Shown here piece after piece: positions 36,483 through 45,213 of a stretch of DNA of 64,000 bases. Where the stretch lies: positions 124,001 through 188,000 of the forward strand of contig CAMUMG010000004.1 of the NCBI GenBank assembly GCA_947089905.1. The letters run 5' to 3'. The DNA comes from an uncultured Lachnospiraceae bacterium (GTDB taxonomy: Bacteria; Bacillota; Clostridia; Lachnospirales; Lachnospiraceae). Every line of letters begins with the position of its first letter. Position 1 is the stretch's first letter. The notes below the pieces were generated by a model. The model did not search any database. It was given only the letters and a program-made list of their open reading frames with translations, and had not been told where the DNA came from. The translations under genes were made by a program, and so were the position numbers.

Positions 36483-37352
36483 ATGAGATATATTGATTTA
36501 CATGTTCATTCTAATCGTTCGGATGGTACAGACTCACCTACCGAATTAGTGAAAAGGGCAGCCGCTCGTGGTCTTAGTGCGATTGCACTTACCGATCACG
36601 ATACTGTTAATGGAATTGATGAGGCAATTCAAGCTGCTCAATTAGAATCTCAAGCTGGTAGAGCGATTCAAATAATTCCCGGCATTGAGATTTCTGCCGG
36701 CTATAAACAAAGAGATATTCATATTTTAGGTCTATTCATTCAATGGAACAATTTAGATTTAAAAAATGCTTTAGAAATTGCTGTGCAATCTAGGGAACAT
36801 CGAAATGAAGAAATGGTATCCAGACTTAGAAAGACAGGAATCTCTATTACTATTGATGATTTACGCAGTCAAGAATCAGATACCGTCATTACCAGAGCAC
36901 ATTTTGCCAGATTTTTGACTGAACAAGGTTATGTACATTCCAAAGCAGAAGCATTTGAAAAATACTTAAATCCTTCTACTCCTTATTATGTACCAAGATC
37001 CTACATAGAACCATCAAAAGCAATCTCTCTTATTAAAAATGCTGGTGGTATTGCAATATTAGCACATCCACTTTTATATGAACATACTTTACAAGAAACA
37101 AAAATTTTAATGGAAACTGTAATCCATCATGGTATTGAAGGTTTTGAAGCAATCTATTCCTCCCACTCGGATTCTGATGAACAACTTGTTCGTTCTTTTG
37201 CAAAAAGACATCATCTTCTCATTACAGGAGGTTCAGACTATCATGGTTCTAATAAGCCACTGATTCAGCTTGGTACAGGAAGAGGAAACTTAAAAATTCC
37301 TTATTCTATTTTAGAATCGCTGGAAGATTATCTAAAATCTCGAACAAATTAA
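36483..37352 (+). CDS. PHP-domain phosphoesterase (RNase AM/YciV-TrpH type)
   Basis: 289 residues. Metal-binding PHP motifs: YIDLHVHSNRSDGTDSP, ALTDHDTV, IPGIEISAGY, TRAHFARFL, AILAHP and GGSDYHG. The family includes 3',5'-nucleoside bisphosphate phosphatase and the 5'-3' exonuclease RNase AM that matures rRNA 5' ends; either role is possible. ATG at 36483 with GAGGT 6 bases upstream. Confidence 0.85.
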   Translation: MRYIDLHVHSNRSDGTDSPTELVKRAAARGLSAIALTDHDTVNGIDEAIQAAQLESQAGRAIQIIPGIEISAGYKQRDIHILGLFIQWNNLDLKNALEIAVQSREHRNEEMVSRLRKTGISITIDDLRSQESDTVITRAHFARFLTEQGYVHSKAEAFEKYLNPSTPYYVPRSYIEPSKAISLIKNAGGIAILAHPLLYEHTLQETKILMETVIHHGIEGFEAIYSSHSDSDEQLVRSFAKRHHLLITGGSDYHGSNKPLIQLGTGRGNLKIPYSILESLEDYLKSRTN

Positions 37353-37376
37353 AATTTTGGGGGAGAGGGGAATAAT

Positions 37377-38183
37377 ATGTTAATAAAAATCGGAAAATTT
37401 GATTGTACAGAGTGCTGGGATGGTGTGTTTTATAAAAATTTATCAAACTATCCGAATATTACTGAATGGGAGATTCAGACAATAATGGACTTTATCGATT
37501 ATGAGGCCAAATATGGAAGGACTTGTGACATTGAAGCGGAAGAAGTCGTTCTGAATCGGATTAAAGAATATAAAACAATAGGTAAAAACAAAAAACGTGT
37601 ATCAGTGCCAAGAAAAATAACGGAATGTACCGCTTGTCCAAAGTATAAGGGGTGTATAACCGATTTTGTATGTCATACTTCCTCCATCGAAAATGCAATA
37701 AAAATATTTGATTGCGGCAGTCTACTTTCACCCATTTTGGCACGGGGAATATCTGCAAAGGAGCTTAAAGCCGAGAAAAGAAATGCGGCTAACGACCCTG
37801 AAGACTATTTCGATTATATTATGTTTGCATGGGGGAATTGCCAATCAGGAGACCGTTTGGTAATGGAACGAAAGTTGGGAAAATTTCCAAACAAAACCGA
37901 TCTTAGTATAGATTTTGTGCCTGGAGTACGTTTTTTCTTCCGATATCATGAGATTATTCAGCATCCGAATGCAATATTTGATGGTGTCTTACCACTCAAA
38001 ATAAAAGATGAAGTCGTGTTAAACAGTTGGGTTTATGCAATTATTGTTCCCACAATTTATCAAGATACTGTCAATCAACATATTTCCGAAAATTTGAAGG
38101 AAAAGATTCATTTTATTCAGAATGATTGCAAGGATATCTGGGAATGGTCAGAAAAAGTATATGAATATGTAAAGAAGATTTAA
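37377..38183 (+). CDS. Cys-rich protein of unknown function
   Basis: 268 residues, soluble. Cys motifs FDCTECWD near the N-terminus and TACPKYKGC (81-89) look zinc-binding. The stretch CHTSSIENAIKIFDCGSLLS (98-117) has the H-T...I..I...G.L.S pattern seen at the start of several ADP-ribosyltransferase-like folds; this is a weak, pattern-level hint. It is 24 bases after the PHP gene with its own GGAGAGGGG ribosome site and seems to use less A/T-biased codons than its neighbours, which suggests acquisition. Confidence 0.4.
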   Translation: MLIKIGKFDCTECWDGVFYKNLSNYPNITEWEIQTIMDFIDYEAKYGRTCDIEAEEVVLNRIKEYKTIGKNKKRVSVPRKITECTACPKYKGCITDFVCHTSSIENAIKIFDCGSLLSPILARGISAKELKAEKRNAANDPEDYFDYIMFAWGNCQSGDRLVMERKLGKFPNKTDLSIDFVPGVRFFFRYHEIIQHPNAIFDGVLPLKIKDEVVLNSWVYAIIVPTIYQDTVNQHISENLKEKIHFIQNDCKDIWEWSEKVYEYVKKI

Positions 38184-38287
38184 TGCAGTAAATTCTAGTT
38201 TTTCTACTACTTTTCCCAATTTTCAAGGTTTTGTAATATCTTCAATGTCAAAGGCAGATTTTAAATTGCGTAATATTTAACTATTTT

Positions 38288-38333
38288 AAAAAAAGACAAA
38301 TAAAAAGTCATCTCCTTTTACTTGTCTTTTTTA
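38288..38333. terminator. Bidirectional terminator after yajC
   Basis: AAAAAAAGACAAATAAAAAG pairs with CTTTTACTTGTCTTTTTT (loop of about 8). It separates the accessory block from yajC-tgt. Confidence 0.8.
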
Positions 38334-38340
38334 TAAAAAT

Positions 38341-38709
38341 TTATTTCTCAGCTATTTTTTTTTCTGATGACGTCATTTCTGGTTTTTCTACTTCTACGAT
38401 TGCTGTTTTTTTCATTGGAATACGACAATTTTTATTACTTCCAAACTCAACAATAATAATCTCTTCCATTACATCAATTACTACGCCGTAAAATCCACTT
38501 GTAGTTAAAATACTGTCGCCAATTTGAATCGATGCTACTAAAGCGTCCATCTTTTTTTGCTGCTTCTTTTGTGGACGAATTGCCATAAAATAAAATAGTG
38601 CACCAATAACTACAATATAGATTAACATCACTCCTATTGACATTGCCCCTGCATTTGCTGCTGGTTCTCCCGTTGCTGTACTTGACTCAAGAAATAATAA
38701 ATGACTCAT
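38341..38709 (-). CDS. yajC: YajC, Sec translocase accessory subunit
   Basis: 122 residues. One transmembrane helix (VMLIYIVVIGALFYFMAIRPQKKQQKKM, the family signature) after a short N-terminus, then a small soluble domain with GDSILTTSGFYGVV. It associates with SecDF to aid protein export. It follows tgt by 35 bases, the usual tgt-yajC order. Confidence 0.93.
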   Translation of the reverse strand: MSHLLFLESSTATGEPAANAGAMSIGVMLIYIVVIGALFYFMAIRPQKKQQKKMDALVASIQIGDSILTTSGFYGVVIDVMEEIIIVEFGSNKNCRIPMKKTAIVEVEKPEMTSSEKKIAEK

Positions 38710-38744
38710 AATATTATATCCTCCATATTCTGTTTTCTTTTTTA

Positions 38745-39881
38745 TTACTCTTCTAGGTGCTGACGAAATCCTTCTAGCTTCTTCCTTTTATAAAGAGCAT
38801 ATGTTTTTGTTTCGATTGCAGCTCTGATCTCTTCCATCATCTTGTTATAAAAATAAAGATTATGTGTCACTAAAAGTCGCAATCCAAGCATCTCTTTCGC
38901 TTTTAATAAATGTCTGATATAAGCTCTACTATAAGTTTGACAGACAGGACATTGGCATCCCTCTTCAATTGGTCTGTCATCTAGTTCATACTTTGCATTA
39001 AGTAGATTCATCTTTCCGCCATTTGTATAGGCATGTCCATGTCTTCCATTTCTTGCTGGATATACACAGTCAAAAAAATCAACTCCACGCTCTACTGCCT
39101 CTAAAATGTTCTCTGGCGTTCCCACCCCCATCAGATAAGTTGGTTTTTCTAAAGGAAGATATGGAACTGTTTTTTCAATAATTTCATACATCGCTTCATG
39201 TGTTTCTCCAACAGCAAGTCCCCCCAAAGCATATCCATCTAGATCTAAATCAGAAATCTGCTTTGCATGTTCTATTCGAATATCTGCAAATGTTCCCCCC
39301 TGATTAATACCGAACAACATTTGCTTTGGGTTAATTGTATCCTCTAAAGAATTAAGTCTTTGCATCTCTTTTTTGCATCGTACTAGCCAGCGACTTGTAC
39401 GAGCAACGGAATTTTCCATATACTCTCTGGTTGCAGGATGTGGAGGACATTCATCTAATGCCATTGCAATAGTAGATGCCAGATTCGATTGAATTTGCAT
39501 ACTCTCTTCTGGGCCCATAAAAATCTTTCTTCCATCTACATGAGAATGAAAATAAACCCCTTCTTCTTTGATTTTTCTTAATCCCGCCAGAGAAAATACT
39601 TGAAATCCACCAGAATCCGTTAAAATGGGTCTGTCCCATACCATAAATTTATGAAGTCCACCTAGCTTTTTTATCACCTGATCACCCGGTCTTACATGAA
39701 GATGATAGGTATTAGAAAGTTCTACTTGTGTGCCAATTTCCTTTAAATCTTTCGTTGAAACTGCCCCTTTAATTGCTGCTGCCGTTCCGACATTCATAAA
39801 TAATGGAGTCTGTACACATCCATGTACAGTAATCAATTCACCGCGTTTTGCATTTCCGTCTTTACAAATTAAACGGTACAT
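38745..39881 (-). CDS. tgt: tRNA-guanine transglycosylase
   Basis: 378 residues. DSGGFQVFSLAGLRKI with the catalytic Asp region, GGLAVGETHEAMY, LMGVGTPENILEAVERGVDFFDCVYPARNGRHGHAYT and the zinc site CQCPVCQTYSRAYIRHL are intact. It exchanges G34 for preQ1 in GUN-anticodon tRNAs in queuosine synthesis. ATG at 39881 has GGAGG 5 bases upstream. Confidence 0.96.
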   Translation of the reverse strand: MYRLICKDGNAKRGELITVHGCVQTPLFMNVGTAAAIKGAVSTKDLKEIGTQVELSNTYHLHVRPGDQVIKKLGGLHKFMVWDRPILTDSGGFQVFSLAGLRKIKEEGVYFHSHVDGRKIFMGPEESMQIQSNLASTIAMALDECPPHPATREYMENSVARTSRWLVRCKKEMQRLNSLEDTINPKQMLFGINQGGTFADIRIEHAKQISDLDLDGYALGGLAVGETHEAMYEIIEKTVPYLPLEKPTYLMGVGTPENILEAVERGVDFFDCVYPARNGRHGHAYTNGGKMNLLNAKYELDDRPIEEGCQCPVCQTYSRAYIRHLLKAKEMLGLRLLVTHNLYFYNKMMEEIRAAIETKTYALYKRKKLEGFRQHLEE

Positions 39882-39966
39882 ACCAACCTCCATTTGTATT
39901 TCCTTTTTTGATTAGCAGACGTAGTCTGCTAGACTATATCTAATAGACAAGAGCTACTGTAGTACA

Positions 39967-39995
39967 AGTATACATAGTATAACCGATTTTTTCAA
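39967..39995 (-). promoter_or_regulatory. Predicted tgt promoter
   Basis: Minus strand TTGAAA, 17 bases, TATACT. The 80-base leader has an 8-bp hairpin (TAGCAGAC / GTCTGCTA, 39914-39932). Confidence 0.55.
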
Positions 39996-40050
39996 CCCAA
40001 AAATAACGGTTCTGTCCTATTATATCTAAATTTTTTATAAATACATAAAT

Positions 40051-40100
40051 ACAGAGAGGCCAGTTTCATACCTATTATGACATGAAACTGACCTCTCTGT
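40051..40100 (-). terminator. Terminator of HPr-like gene
   Basis: ACAGAGAGG-CAGTTTCAT pairs with ATGAAACTG-CCTCTCTGT with one mismatch and a 12-base loop; no strong U tract. Confidence 0.65.
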
Positions 40101-40135
40101 ATCATTTCGTTACAAGGCATACTTTAAAGTTTGCT

Positions 40136-40363
40136 TTATCTCTGACTCATAAATTTTTGGCAAATCCGCTCAAATCCTGCATCCTCTCCATGACAAGAAA
40201 CCATAATAGGATTTGAAATAAGGCTTAAAACTCCTAAAAAGGATTTCGCATCTACAATAATGCGGTTATAAATTACATCAATATCAAAATCACATTTTTC
40301 TGCGGCATTAACAAACTCTTTTACTTCTTCTGGCTCTTGTAACATAATCTTTGTTTTTTCCAT
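40136..40363 (-). CDS. HPr-like protein lacking the active-site histidine
   Basis: 75 residues. EVKEFVNAAEKCDFDIDVIYNRIIVDAKSFLGVLSLI resembles the second half of HPr (VDAKSILGIMSL), but the H-x-R-P-A phosphorylation loop is absent, so it cannot carry phosphate at His15. Such paralogues are common in Lachnospiraceae and their role is unknown. Three start choices exist within 9 bases; 40363 gives the best spacing to AGAGGG. It has its own promoter with a palindrome at the start site. Confidence 0.65.
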   Translation of the reverse strand: MEKTKIMLQEPEEVKEFVNAAEKCDFDIDVIYNRIIVDAKSFLGVLSLISNPIMVSCHGEDAGFERICQKFMSQR

Positions 40364-40412
40364 AGTCATCATTCCCTCTCAAAAAAAATCAACTATCAAC
40401 TCTCCAGAATCA

Positions 40413-40431
40413 ATAAGCTGTATTAGCTTAT
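40413..40431. promoter_or_regulatory. Palindrome at the start of the HPr-like transcript
   Basis: ATAAGCT-GTATT-AGCTTAT, at about +1 of the promoter 40438-40466; possible operator or 5' hairpin. Confidence 0.4.
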
Positions 40432-40437
40432 GTTCGT

Positions 40438-40466
40438 GTTATACCACTAATTTCATGATTAGTCAA
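40438..40466 (-). promoter_or_regulatory. Promoter of HPr-like gene
   Basis: Minus strand TTGACT, 17 bases, TATAAC. Confidence 0.6.
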
Positions 40467-40666
40467 TAATATGCAGAGGAAAAGATTTTGTATCCCCATT
40501 CCTTTTATTTTTGTTTACACCATACAAATTTTTATGTGTTTTATTCAAATTTTTATTTATTTTCGCCTTTTTAATTTCTATAATCTACCCTATTTTGAAA
40601 TTCTTAACGTTCGAAACAAACAAGATTTTTCCTCAAATTTGAATTACTTTTTCACTTTTTTTATTG

Positions 40667-41239
40667 CTATACAAGATGTTGAATTAAATCATTAGCAGAC
40701 GGCATATAAATAGATGGAATAGAACATGTTTTGTTTCCAAGCATCTTTTCTGCAAATCGTTCGCAAATAAAATCAAATGTAGCTTTTGTATATTTCACCT
40801 GTAAAAGATTTGCTACTTTATCAAAAGTCAATGGTGGAATTGCATATCCCCACTCTACATCATCATCACTGACATAACGTACTTGTTCTAAACAAGTTGG
40901 AGTCATCTCATAACGGGTGTTTGTCTTATAGTTAATACAAATAATATGAATATAGTCTGTTTCTAAATCTATTTCTGTTTCTAAGCGACAAAATTCTTGT
41001 TGTCCTTTTAAATTGTCTTCTCCATCTAATATAAGAATTGCTGTTCCACTTCCTCCGTGTGTCTTTGGAAGTCTGGAATCAAACTGTAGTTTTTGTAAAG
41101 TGCCAGATCTCAATAAAGAAATCAGCTTATCAATACTATCCTGATCTAAAACCCCACTGTCAATTTTACGCTCTTGTGTTAAAAAACTGACTAAAGTATC
41201 AATCTCTTTTTGTGAGAGCAACGCCATATTTTCATTCAT
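40667..41239 (-). CDS. Unknown protein with FliM-like N-terminal peptide
   Basis: 190 residues, soluble. ALLSQKEIDTLVSFL near the N-terminus matches the CheY/CheC-binding peptide of FliM/FliY (LSQxEIDALL), while the rest is not a recognisable flagellar domain. One might guess a signalling adaptor; a divergent HD-GYP regulator is next to it. ATG at 41239 with AAGG 7 bases upstream and a promoter TTGACT-N18-TATAAT at 41287-41316. Confidence 0.5.
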   Translation of the reverse strand: MNENMALLSQKEIDTLVSFLTQERKIDSGVLDQDSIDKLISLLRSGTLQKLQFDSRLPKTHGGSGTAILILDGEDNLKGQQEFCRLETEIDLETDYIHIICINYKTNTRYEMTPTCLEQVRYVSDDDVEWGYAIPPLTFDKVANLLQVKYTKATFDFICERFAEKMLGNKTCSIPSIYMPSANDLIQHLV

Positions 41240-41286
41240 ACTCTTACCTTCCCTTTCTTAAAAATAAATTTTACTGCCTGTATAAA

Positions 41287-41316
41287 ATTATAGCATATCC
41301 TTGTCTTCAAAGTCAA
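41287..41316 (-). promoter_or_regulatory. Promoter of FliM-peptide gene
   Basis: Minus strand TTGACT, 18 bases, TATAAT. Confidence 0.55.
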
Positions 41317-41373
41317 TTAGCTTCCCGTTTAGGATCTCCTCTATATAAATTTCTATAAAATCTTAAATTTAAC

Positions 41374-41402
41374 TTGTGTAATGGCGAAAACACTGGTATA
41401 AT
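41374..41402 (+). promoter_or_regulatory. Promoter of HD-GYP response regulator
   Basis: TTGTGT, 17 bases, TATAAT, about 75 bases upstream of the start. Confidence 0.6.
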
Positions 41403-41476
41403 TTAAAAAACAATTAATTGTAACTAAACTCTCTTTTACTGTAAAAAGGATTCTAATTTTAAGAGGTGAAAATCTT

Positions 41477-42574
41477 ATGATAAGGCGAAATAAGATTTTA
41501 ATTGTAGATGATATCGAGTTAAACCGCATTATTTTAGCACAACTTTTTGGAAATGAATATGAGATTTTAGAAGCAGAAAATGGTCAGGAAGCTCTAAAAC
41601 TTTTAGAGCAATATTCTAAATCTATTGTCATTGTCCTTTTAGATCTTTTGATGCCTGTATTAGATGGATTTGAAACTTTAAATCATCTTCAAAATACAAA
41701 AATACTACACCATATTCCTGTCATTCTAATTACTGGCGATACTTCGAATCAGGCGGAACAAAAAGGGTATGAATTAGGTGCTTCGGATATTATTACCAAA
41801 CCGTTTGATTCTAAAATCGTGAAAAGAAGAGTTTCTAATATTATTGAACTATATGAACATAAAAATAATTTAGAGTTATTGGTAGAGCAACAGACACGAA
41901 AAATCCAACGTCAATCAAGAAAACTCGAAGAAACCAACAATCAGATTATTGAAACTTTAAGTACTGTTGTAGAATTTCGAAATTTAGAATCTGGGATGCA
42001 CATCCGTCGTATCAAGGGCTTTACAAGAGTACTAGCGAGATATATGGCAAAACACTATCCAGAATATGGATTAACCGAGGAAAAAATTAAAGTGATCGTT
42101 CAGGTGTCCGCTATGCACGATGTCGGAAAAATCGCAATTCCAGATAGTATCTTATTAAAGCCCGGAAAATTGACAAAAGAAGAGCGTCAAATCATGGAAA
42201 CACATACTACAAAGGGCTGTGAAATTATCAATACTATCTCTGTGCTTCAAAATAAAGAATATTTTGGATATACTTATGAAATATGTCGTTATCATCATGA
42301 ACGTTACGATGGAGGAGGATATCCTGATGGTTTAAGAGGAGATGAGATTCCGATTGCTGCTCAAATTGTTTCTGTTGCAGATGTTTATGACGCTCTAGTC
42401 AGTGATCGTGTCTATAAGTCTGCTTATTCGAAAGCAGAGGCATTTGAAATGATCTGTGAAGGAAAATGTGGTATCTTTTCTCCAAAACTGCTCGACTGTT
42501 TTCGAAACACGAGAAAAAAATTAGAGGAGTTTGCCGATCGAAATACTCAACTGCAATGTCAGGGAAATGTATAA
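41477..42574 (+). CDS. Response regulator with HD-GYP phosphodiesterase domain
   Basis: 365 residues. Receiver (1-125) with IVDDIELNR, phospho-Asp in VLLDLLMPVLDGF and Lys in ITKPFDSKIV; a coiled linker (130-165); HD-GYP domain with SAMHDVGKIAIPDSILLKPGKLT, HHERYDGGGYPDGLRGDEIP and VADVYDALVSDRVYK. HD-GYP enzymes hydrolyse cyclic di-GMP. No cognate kinase is adjacent. Ribosome site AGAGGTG 8 bases before ATG. Confidence 0.93.
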   Translation: MIRRNKILIVDDIELNRIILAQLFGNEYEILEAENGQEALKLLEQYSKSIVIVLLDLLMPVLDGFETLNHLQNTKILHHIPVILITGDTSNQAEQKGYELGASDIITKPFDSKIVKRRVSNIIELYEHKNNLELLVEQQTRKIQRQSRKLEETNNQIIETLSTVVEFRNLESGMHIRRIKGFTRVLARYMAKHYPEYGLTEEKIKVIVQVSAMHDVGKIAIPDSILLKPGKLTKEERQIMETHTTKGCEIINTISVLQNKEYFGYTYEICRYHHERYDGGGYPDGLRGDEIPIAAQIVSVADVYDALVSDRVYKSAYSKAEAFEMICEGKCGIFSPKLLDCFRNTRKKLEEFADRNTQLQCQGNV

Positions 42575-42583
42575 TTAAAAAAA

Positions 42584-42619
42584 GCTGCAAAATAAAACTT
42601 TATTTTGCAGCAAATTTTT
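42584..42619 (+). terminator. Terminator after HD-GYP gene
   Basis: GCTGCAAAATAAA / TTTATTTTGCAGC stem, then AAATTTTT. Confidence 0.85.
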
Positions 42620-42620
42620 C

Positions 42621-42649
42621 TTGACAAAAAAAAAGAATCGTAGTAGAAT
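42621..42649 (+). promoter_or_regulatory. tRNA-Trp promoter
   Basis: TTGACA, 17 bases, TAGAAT, 29 bases before the mature tRNA. Confidence 0.75.
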
Positions 42650-42677
42650 GTGTTCGTGACATTAATAAAATATAAAT

Positions 42678-42750
42678 AGGGGTATAGTTCAGCTGGTAGA
42701 ATATCGGTCTCCAAAACCGCAGGTCGTGGGTTCAAATCCTACTGCCCCTG
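42678..42750 (+). tRNA. trnW: tRNA-Trp (CCA anticodon)
   Basis: 73 bases. Acceptor AGGGGTA pairs with TGCCCCT, discriminator G, anticodon arm CGGT-CTCCAAA-ACCG, T arm GTGGG-TTCAAAT-CCTAC with one mismatch tolerated. The 3' CCA is not encoded. It is a single tRNA gene with its own promoter and terminator. Confidence 0.96.
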
Positions 42751-42759
42751 TTATTTAAA

Positions 42760-42790
42760 CAAAAACGGAGTGGTTTACACTCCGTTTTTG
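42760..42790 (+). terminator. tRNA-Trp terminator
   Basis: CAAAAACGGAGTG-GTTTA-CACTCCGTTTTTG, a perfect 13-bp stem with U tract. Confidence 0.9.
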
Positions 42791-43031
42791 TTTATTGTAC
42801 CGTTTGGCGTAACTATATTTGTACTTGCAAATAGAGGTTCTATATCAGATTGTGTACGCAAAATTCCATAAAAAACTTTAAGAAATATAACTGCTATTAT
42901 TTACTAATATTTTCAATTCGTCAATATATAAAATAGTTTTATTTTCTTACTTATATAATAAAAAATAAAACGCTGTTTTTAAGAAAAAAAGAATATAGCA
43001 ATTACTATACTCTTTTTTTCTACTATTTTAA

Positions 43032-43517
43032 TTATTTTCTATTAATATAATTCATCAGCCCTTCTGCCTGTATAATCTTTTGCATAAATTCTGGAAATGC
43101 CTGTCCTTTATAAGAGGTATTTTTTGTGTGATCGTAAATCATTCCTGAGTCAAAATCAATTTCTACATCATCTCCTGCCTCAATCTCTTTTGCGGCTTCT
43201 GAACATTCAATAATTGGCAGCCCGATGTTGATTGCATTACGGTAAAAGATTCTTGCAAAAGTTTCTGCAATAACACATGCAATACCCGATGCCTTAATTG
43301 CAATTGGAGCGTGTTCTCTTGAAGATCCACATCCAAAATTTTTATTTGCTACCATAATATCTCCATGTTTTACTCGGTTTACAAAGTCTTTATCAATATC
43401 CTCCATACATTTTTTTGCCAATTCCTTTGGATCGGTGGAATTTAAGTATCTGGCAGGAATAATAACATCTGTATCTACATTATCTCCATACTTATGCACG
43501 GTACCTCTTGCTTTCAT
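43032..43517 (-). CDS. leuD: 3-isopropylmalate dehydratase small subunit
   Basis: 161 residues. [34 protein letters not shown] and [22 protein letters not shown] are the swivel-domain signatures. It is the short (archaeal/clostridial) type. With LeuC it isomerises 2- to 3-isopropylmalate in leucine synthesis. Start ATG with GGAGAGGA upstream; 23 bases after leuC. Confidence 0.95.
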   Translation of the reverse strand: MKARGTVHKYGDNVDTDVIIPARYLNSTDPKELAKKCMEDIDKDFVNRVKHGDIMVANKNFGCGSSREHAPIAIKASGIACVIAETFARIFYRNAINIGLPIIECSEAAKEIEAGDDVEIDFDSGMIYDHTKNTSYKGQAFPEFMQKIIQAEGLMNYINRK

Positions 43518-43540
43518 ACTATCCTCTCCTCTCTAAAAAA

Positions 43541-44806
43541 CTATAGTCCTAATTGTGTTGGTTCACTGATTTTTCCGGTTACTGCACTGGCGGCGGCAAC
43601 GGCTGGGCTTGCTAAATATACTTCTGAATCAATATGTCCCATACGCCCGACAAAGTTTCGGTTTGTTGTAGAAACAGCACGTTCCCCAGCTGCCAAAACT
43701 CCCATATGTCCACCAAGACAAGGACCACAAGTTGGTGTACTCACAACTGCTCCTGCCTGAATAAATATAGAAATTAATCCTTCCTCAATTGCCTGTAAAT
43801 AAACCGTCTGTGTTGCAGGAAAAATAATCGCCCGAATACCTTCTGCAACTTTTCTTCCCTTTAAAACAGCAGCAGCAGCGCGTAAATCACTAATTCTTCC
43901 ATTTGTACAAGAACCTATTACCACCTGATCAATTTTTACTTCTCCTGCTTCTTTTACAGTTTTTGTATTTTCCGGAAGGTGAGGAAATGCGACTGTTGGT
44001 TCTAGGTTATCCAAATCAATCGTATATTCCGCATCATATTGTGCATCTTCATCTGCTTCATAGATTGTATAATCTTTTTGGGAGTGTTCCTTCATATAGG
44101 CAATCGTTACTTCATCCACAGGAAAAATACCGTTTTTTGCTCCTGCCTCAATTGCCATATTTGCAATAGTAAATCGATCATCCATTGATAGATTTGCTAT
44201 TCCATCACCAGTAAACTCCATTGATTTATAAAGTGCTCCATCTACTCCAATCTTTCCGATGATATGCAAAATAACATCCTTGCCACTGACCCATTTCTTT
44301 GGCTTTCCGGTTAAAATAAACTTGATAGCTGATGGAACTTTAAACCATGCTTTTCCTGTAATCATACCTGCTCCCATATCGGTACTTCCTACTCCTGTAG
44401 AAAATGCTCCTAATGCTCCATAAGTACAAGTATGAGAATCTGCACCAATACAAGTTTCACCGGCAACAATTAATCCTTTTTCTGGAAGTAAGGCATGTTC
44501 AATTCCCATTGTACCTACTTCAAAATAATTCGTAAGTTCTTGTGTTTTTGCATAATCTCTAAGACATTTACAGTTTTCTGCGGATTTAATATCTTTATTC
44601 GGAGTAAAATGATCTGGTACAAGAACTACTTTGTTTTTATCAAATACTGTTTTTTTATTTAATTTACCTACTTCTTTGATTGCAACTGGTCCAGTAATAT
44701 CATTTGCCAAAACTAAGTCGAGATCTGCCTCAATCAACTGTCCTGCTACGACAGACTCTAATCCAGCATGTGCTGCTAAGATCTTTTGTGTCATCGTCAT
44801 TCCCAT
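43541..44806 (-). CDS. leuC: 3-isopropylmalate dehydratase large subunit
   Basis: 421 residues, the short class as in archaea and clostridia. [13 protein letters not shown] and [34 protein letters not shown] carry the three Cys that hold the [4Fe-4S] cluster; [24 protein letters not shown] is the other signature. Start ATG at 44806 with GGAGG about 10 bases upstream. Confidence 0.95.
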   Translation of the reverse strand: MGMTMTQKILAAHAGLESVVAGQLIEADLDLVLANDITGPVAIKEVGKLNKKTVFDKNKVVLVPDHFTPNKDIKSAENCKCLRDYAKTQELTNYFEVGTMGIEHALLPEKGLIVAGETCIGADSHTCTYGALGAFSTGVGSTDMGAGMITGKAWFKVPSAIKFILTGKPKKWVSGKDVILHIIGKIGVDGALYKSMEFTGDGIANLSMDDRFTIANMAIEAGAKNGIFPVDEVTIAYMKEHSQKDYTIYEADEDAQYDAEYTIDLDNLEPTVAFPHLPENTKTVKEAGEVKIDQVVIGSCTNGRISDLRAAAAVLKGRKVAEGIRAIIFPATQTVYLQAIEEGLISIFIQAGAVVSTPTCGPCLGGHMGVLAAGERAVSTTNRNFVGRMGHIDSEVYLASPAVAAASAVTGKISEPTQLGL

Positions 44807-44836
44807 AAAAAATGAACCTCCATTTCTATATTCCTA

Positions 44837-45184
44837 TCATTCCATCGCAGACATAATTGCGCCTACAAATAATAAAAACATCACAAACATTCCAACTGCC
44901 ATAAGAAATGGTACGATTGGATATTTTTCTTTTGGACTTGTTGAAACTGCGGTATCCCTCTTTAACATCATTCTCTTTAAAATACACATCATATTAACTG
45001 TCAAAGTAACTAGAAAAAAGATTGGTGCTACATAAAGCAATACATTTGCAATTACTGAAACAACCTGATATGCTTTTCCTGTTGAACCTCCTGCTCCAAT
45101 ACCAGCCCCTAAAAACATACTCAGAAAAAAGGAACCAGTAAGTGCAATTGAGAGCATGGAACAATAACGTACAGGTTTTTCCAT
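44837..45184 (-). CDS. Small membrane protein between leuB and leuC
   Basis: 115 residues with about four hydrophobic segments (SMLSIALTGSFFLSMFLGAGIG, VVSVIANVLLYVAPIFFLVTLTVNMM, IVPFLMAVGMFVMFLLFVGAIM). No family recognised. It is in the leu operon (21 to 30 bases from its neighbours), so it is co-expressed with leucine genes; a transport or unrelated role cannot be told. ATG at 45184 with GGGGATG 6-9 bases upstream. Confidence 0.55.
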   Translation of the reverse strand: MEKPVRYCSMLSIALTGSFFLSMFLGAGIGAGGSTGKAYQVVSVIANVLLYVAPIFFLVTLTVNMMCILKRMMLKRDTAVSTSPKEKYPIVPFLMAVGMFVMFLLFVGAIMSAME

Positions 45185-45213
45185 ATTTTTCATCCCCTTT
45201 TTTTGATTCCTTT

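Noticed and set aside
39897-39960. preQ1 riboswitch before tgt
   Set aside because: The leader has an 8-bp hairpin and an A-rich tail but lacks the preQ1-I loop sequence; hairpin loop is only 3 bases.
42791-43031. Integrated-element remnant after tRNA-Trp
   Set aside because: A 40-codon minus frame is present but no duplicated tRNA 3' end, integrase or recognisable protein.
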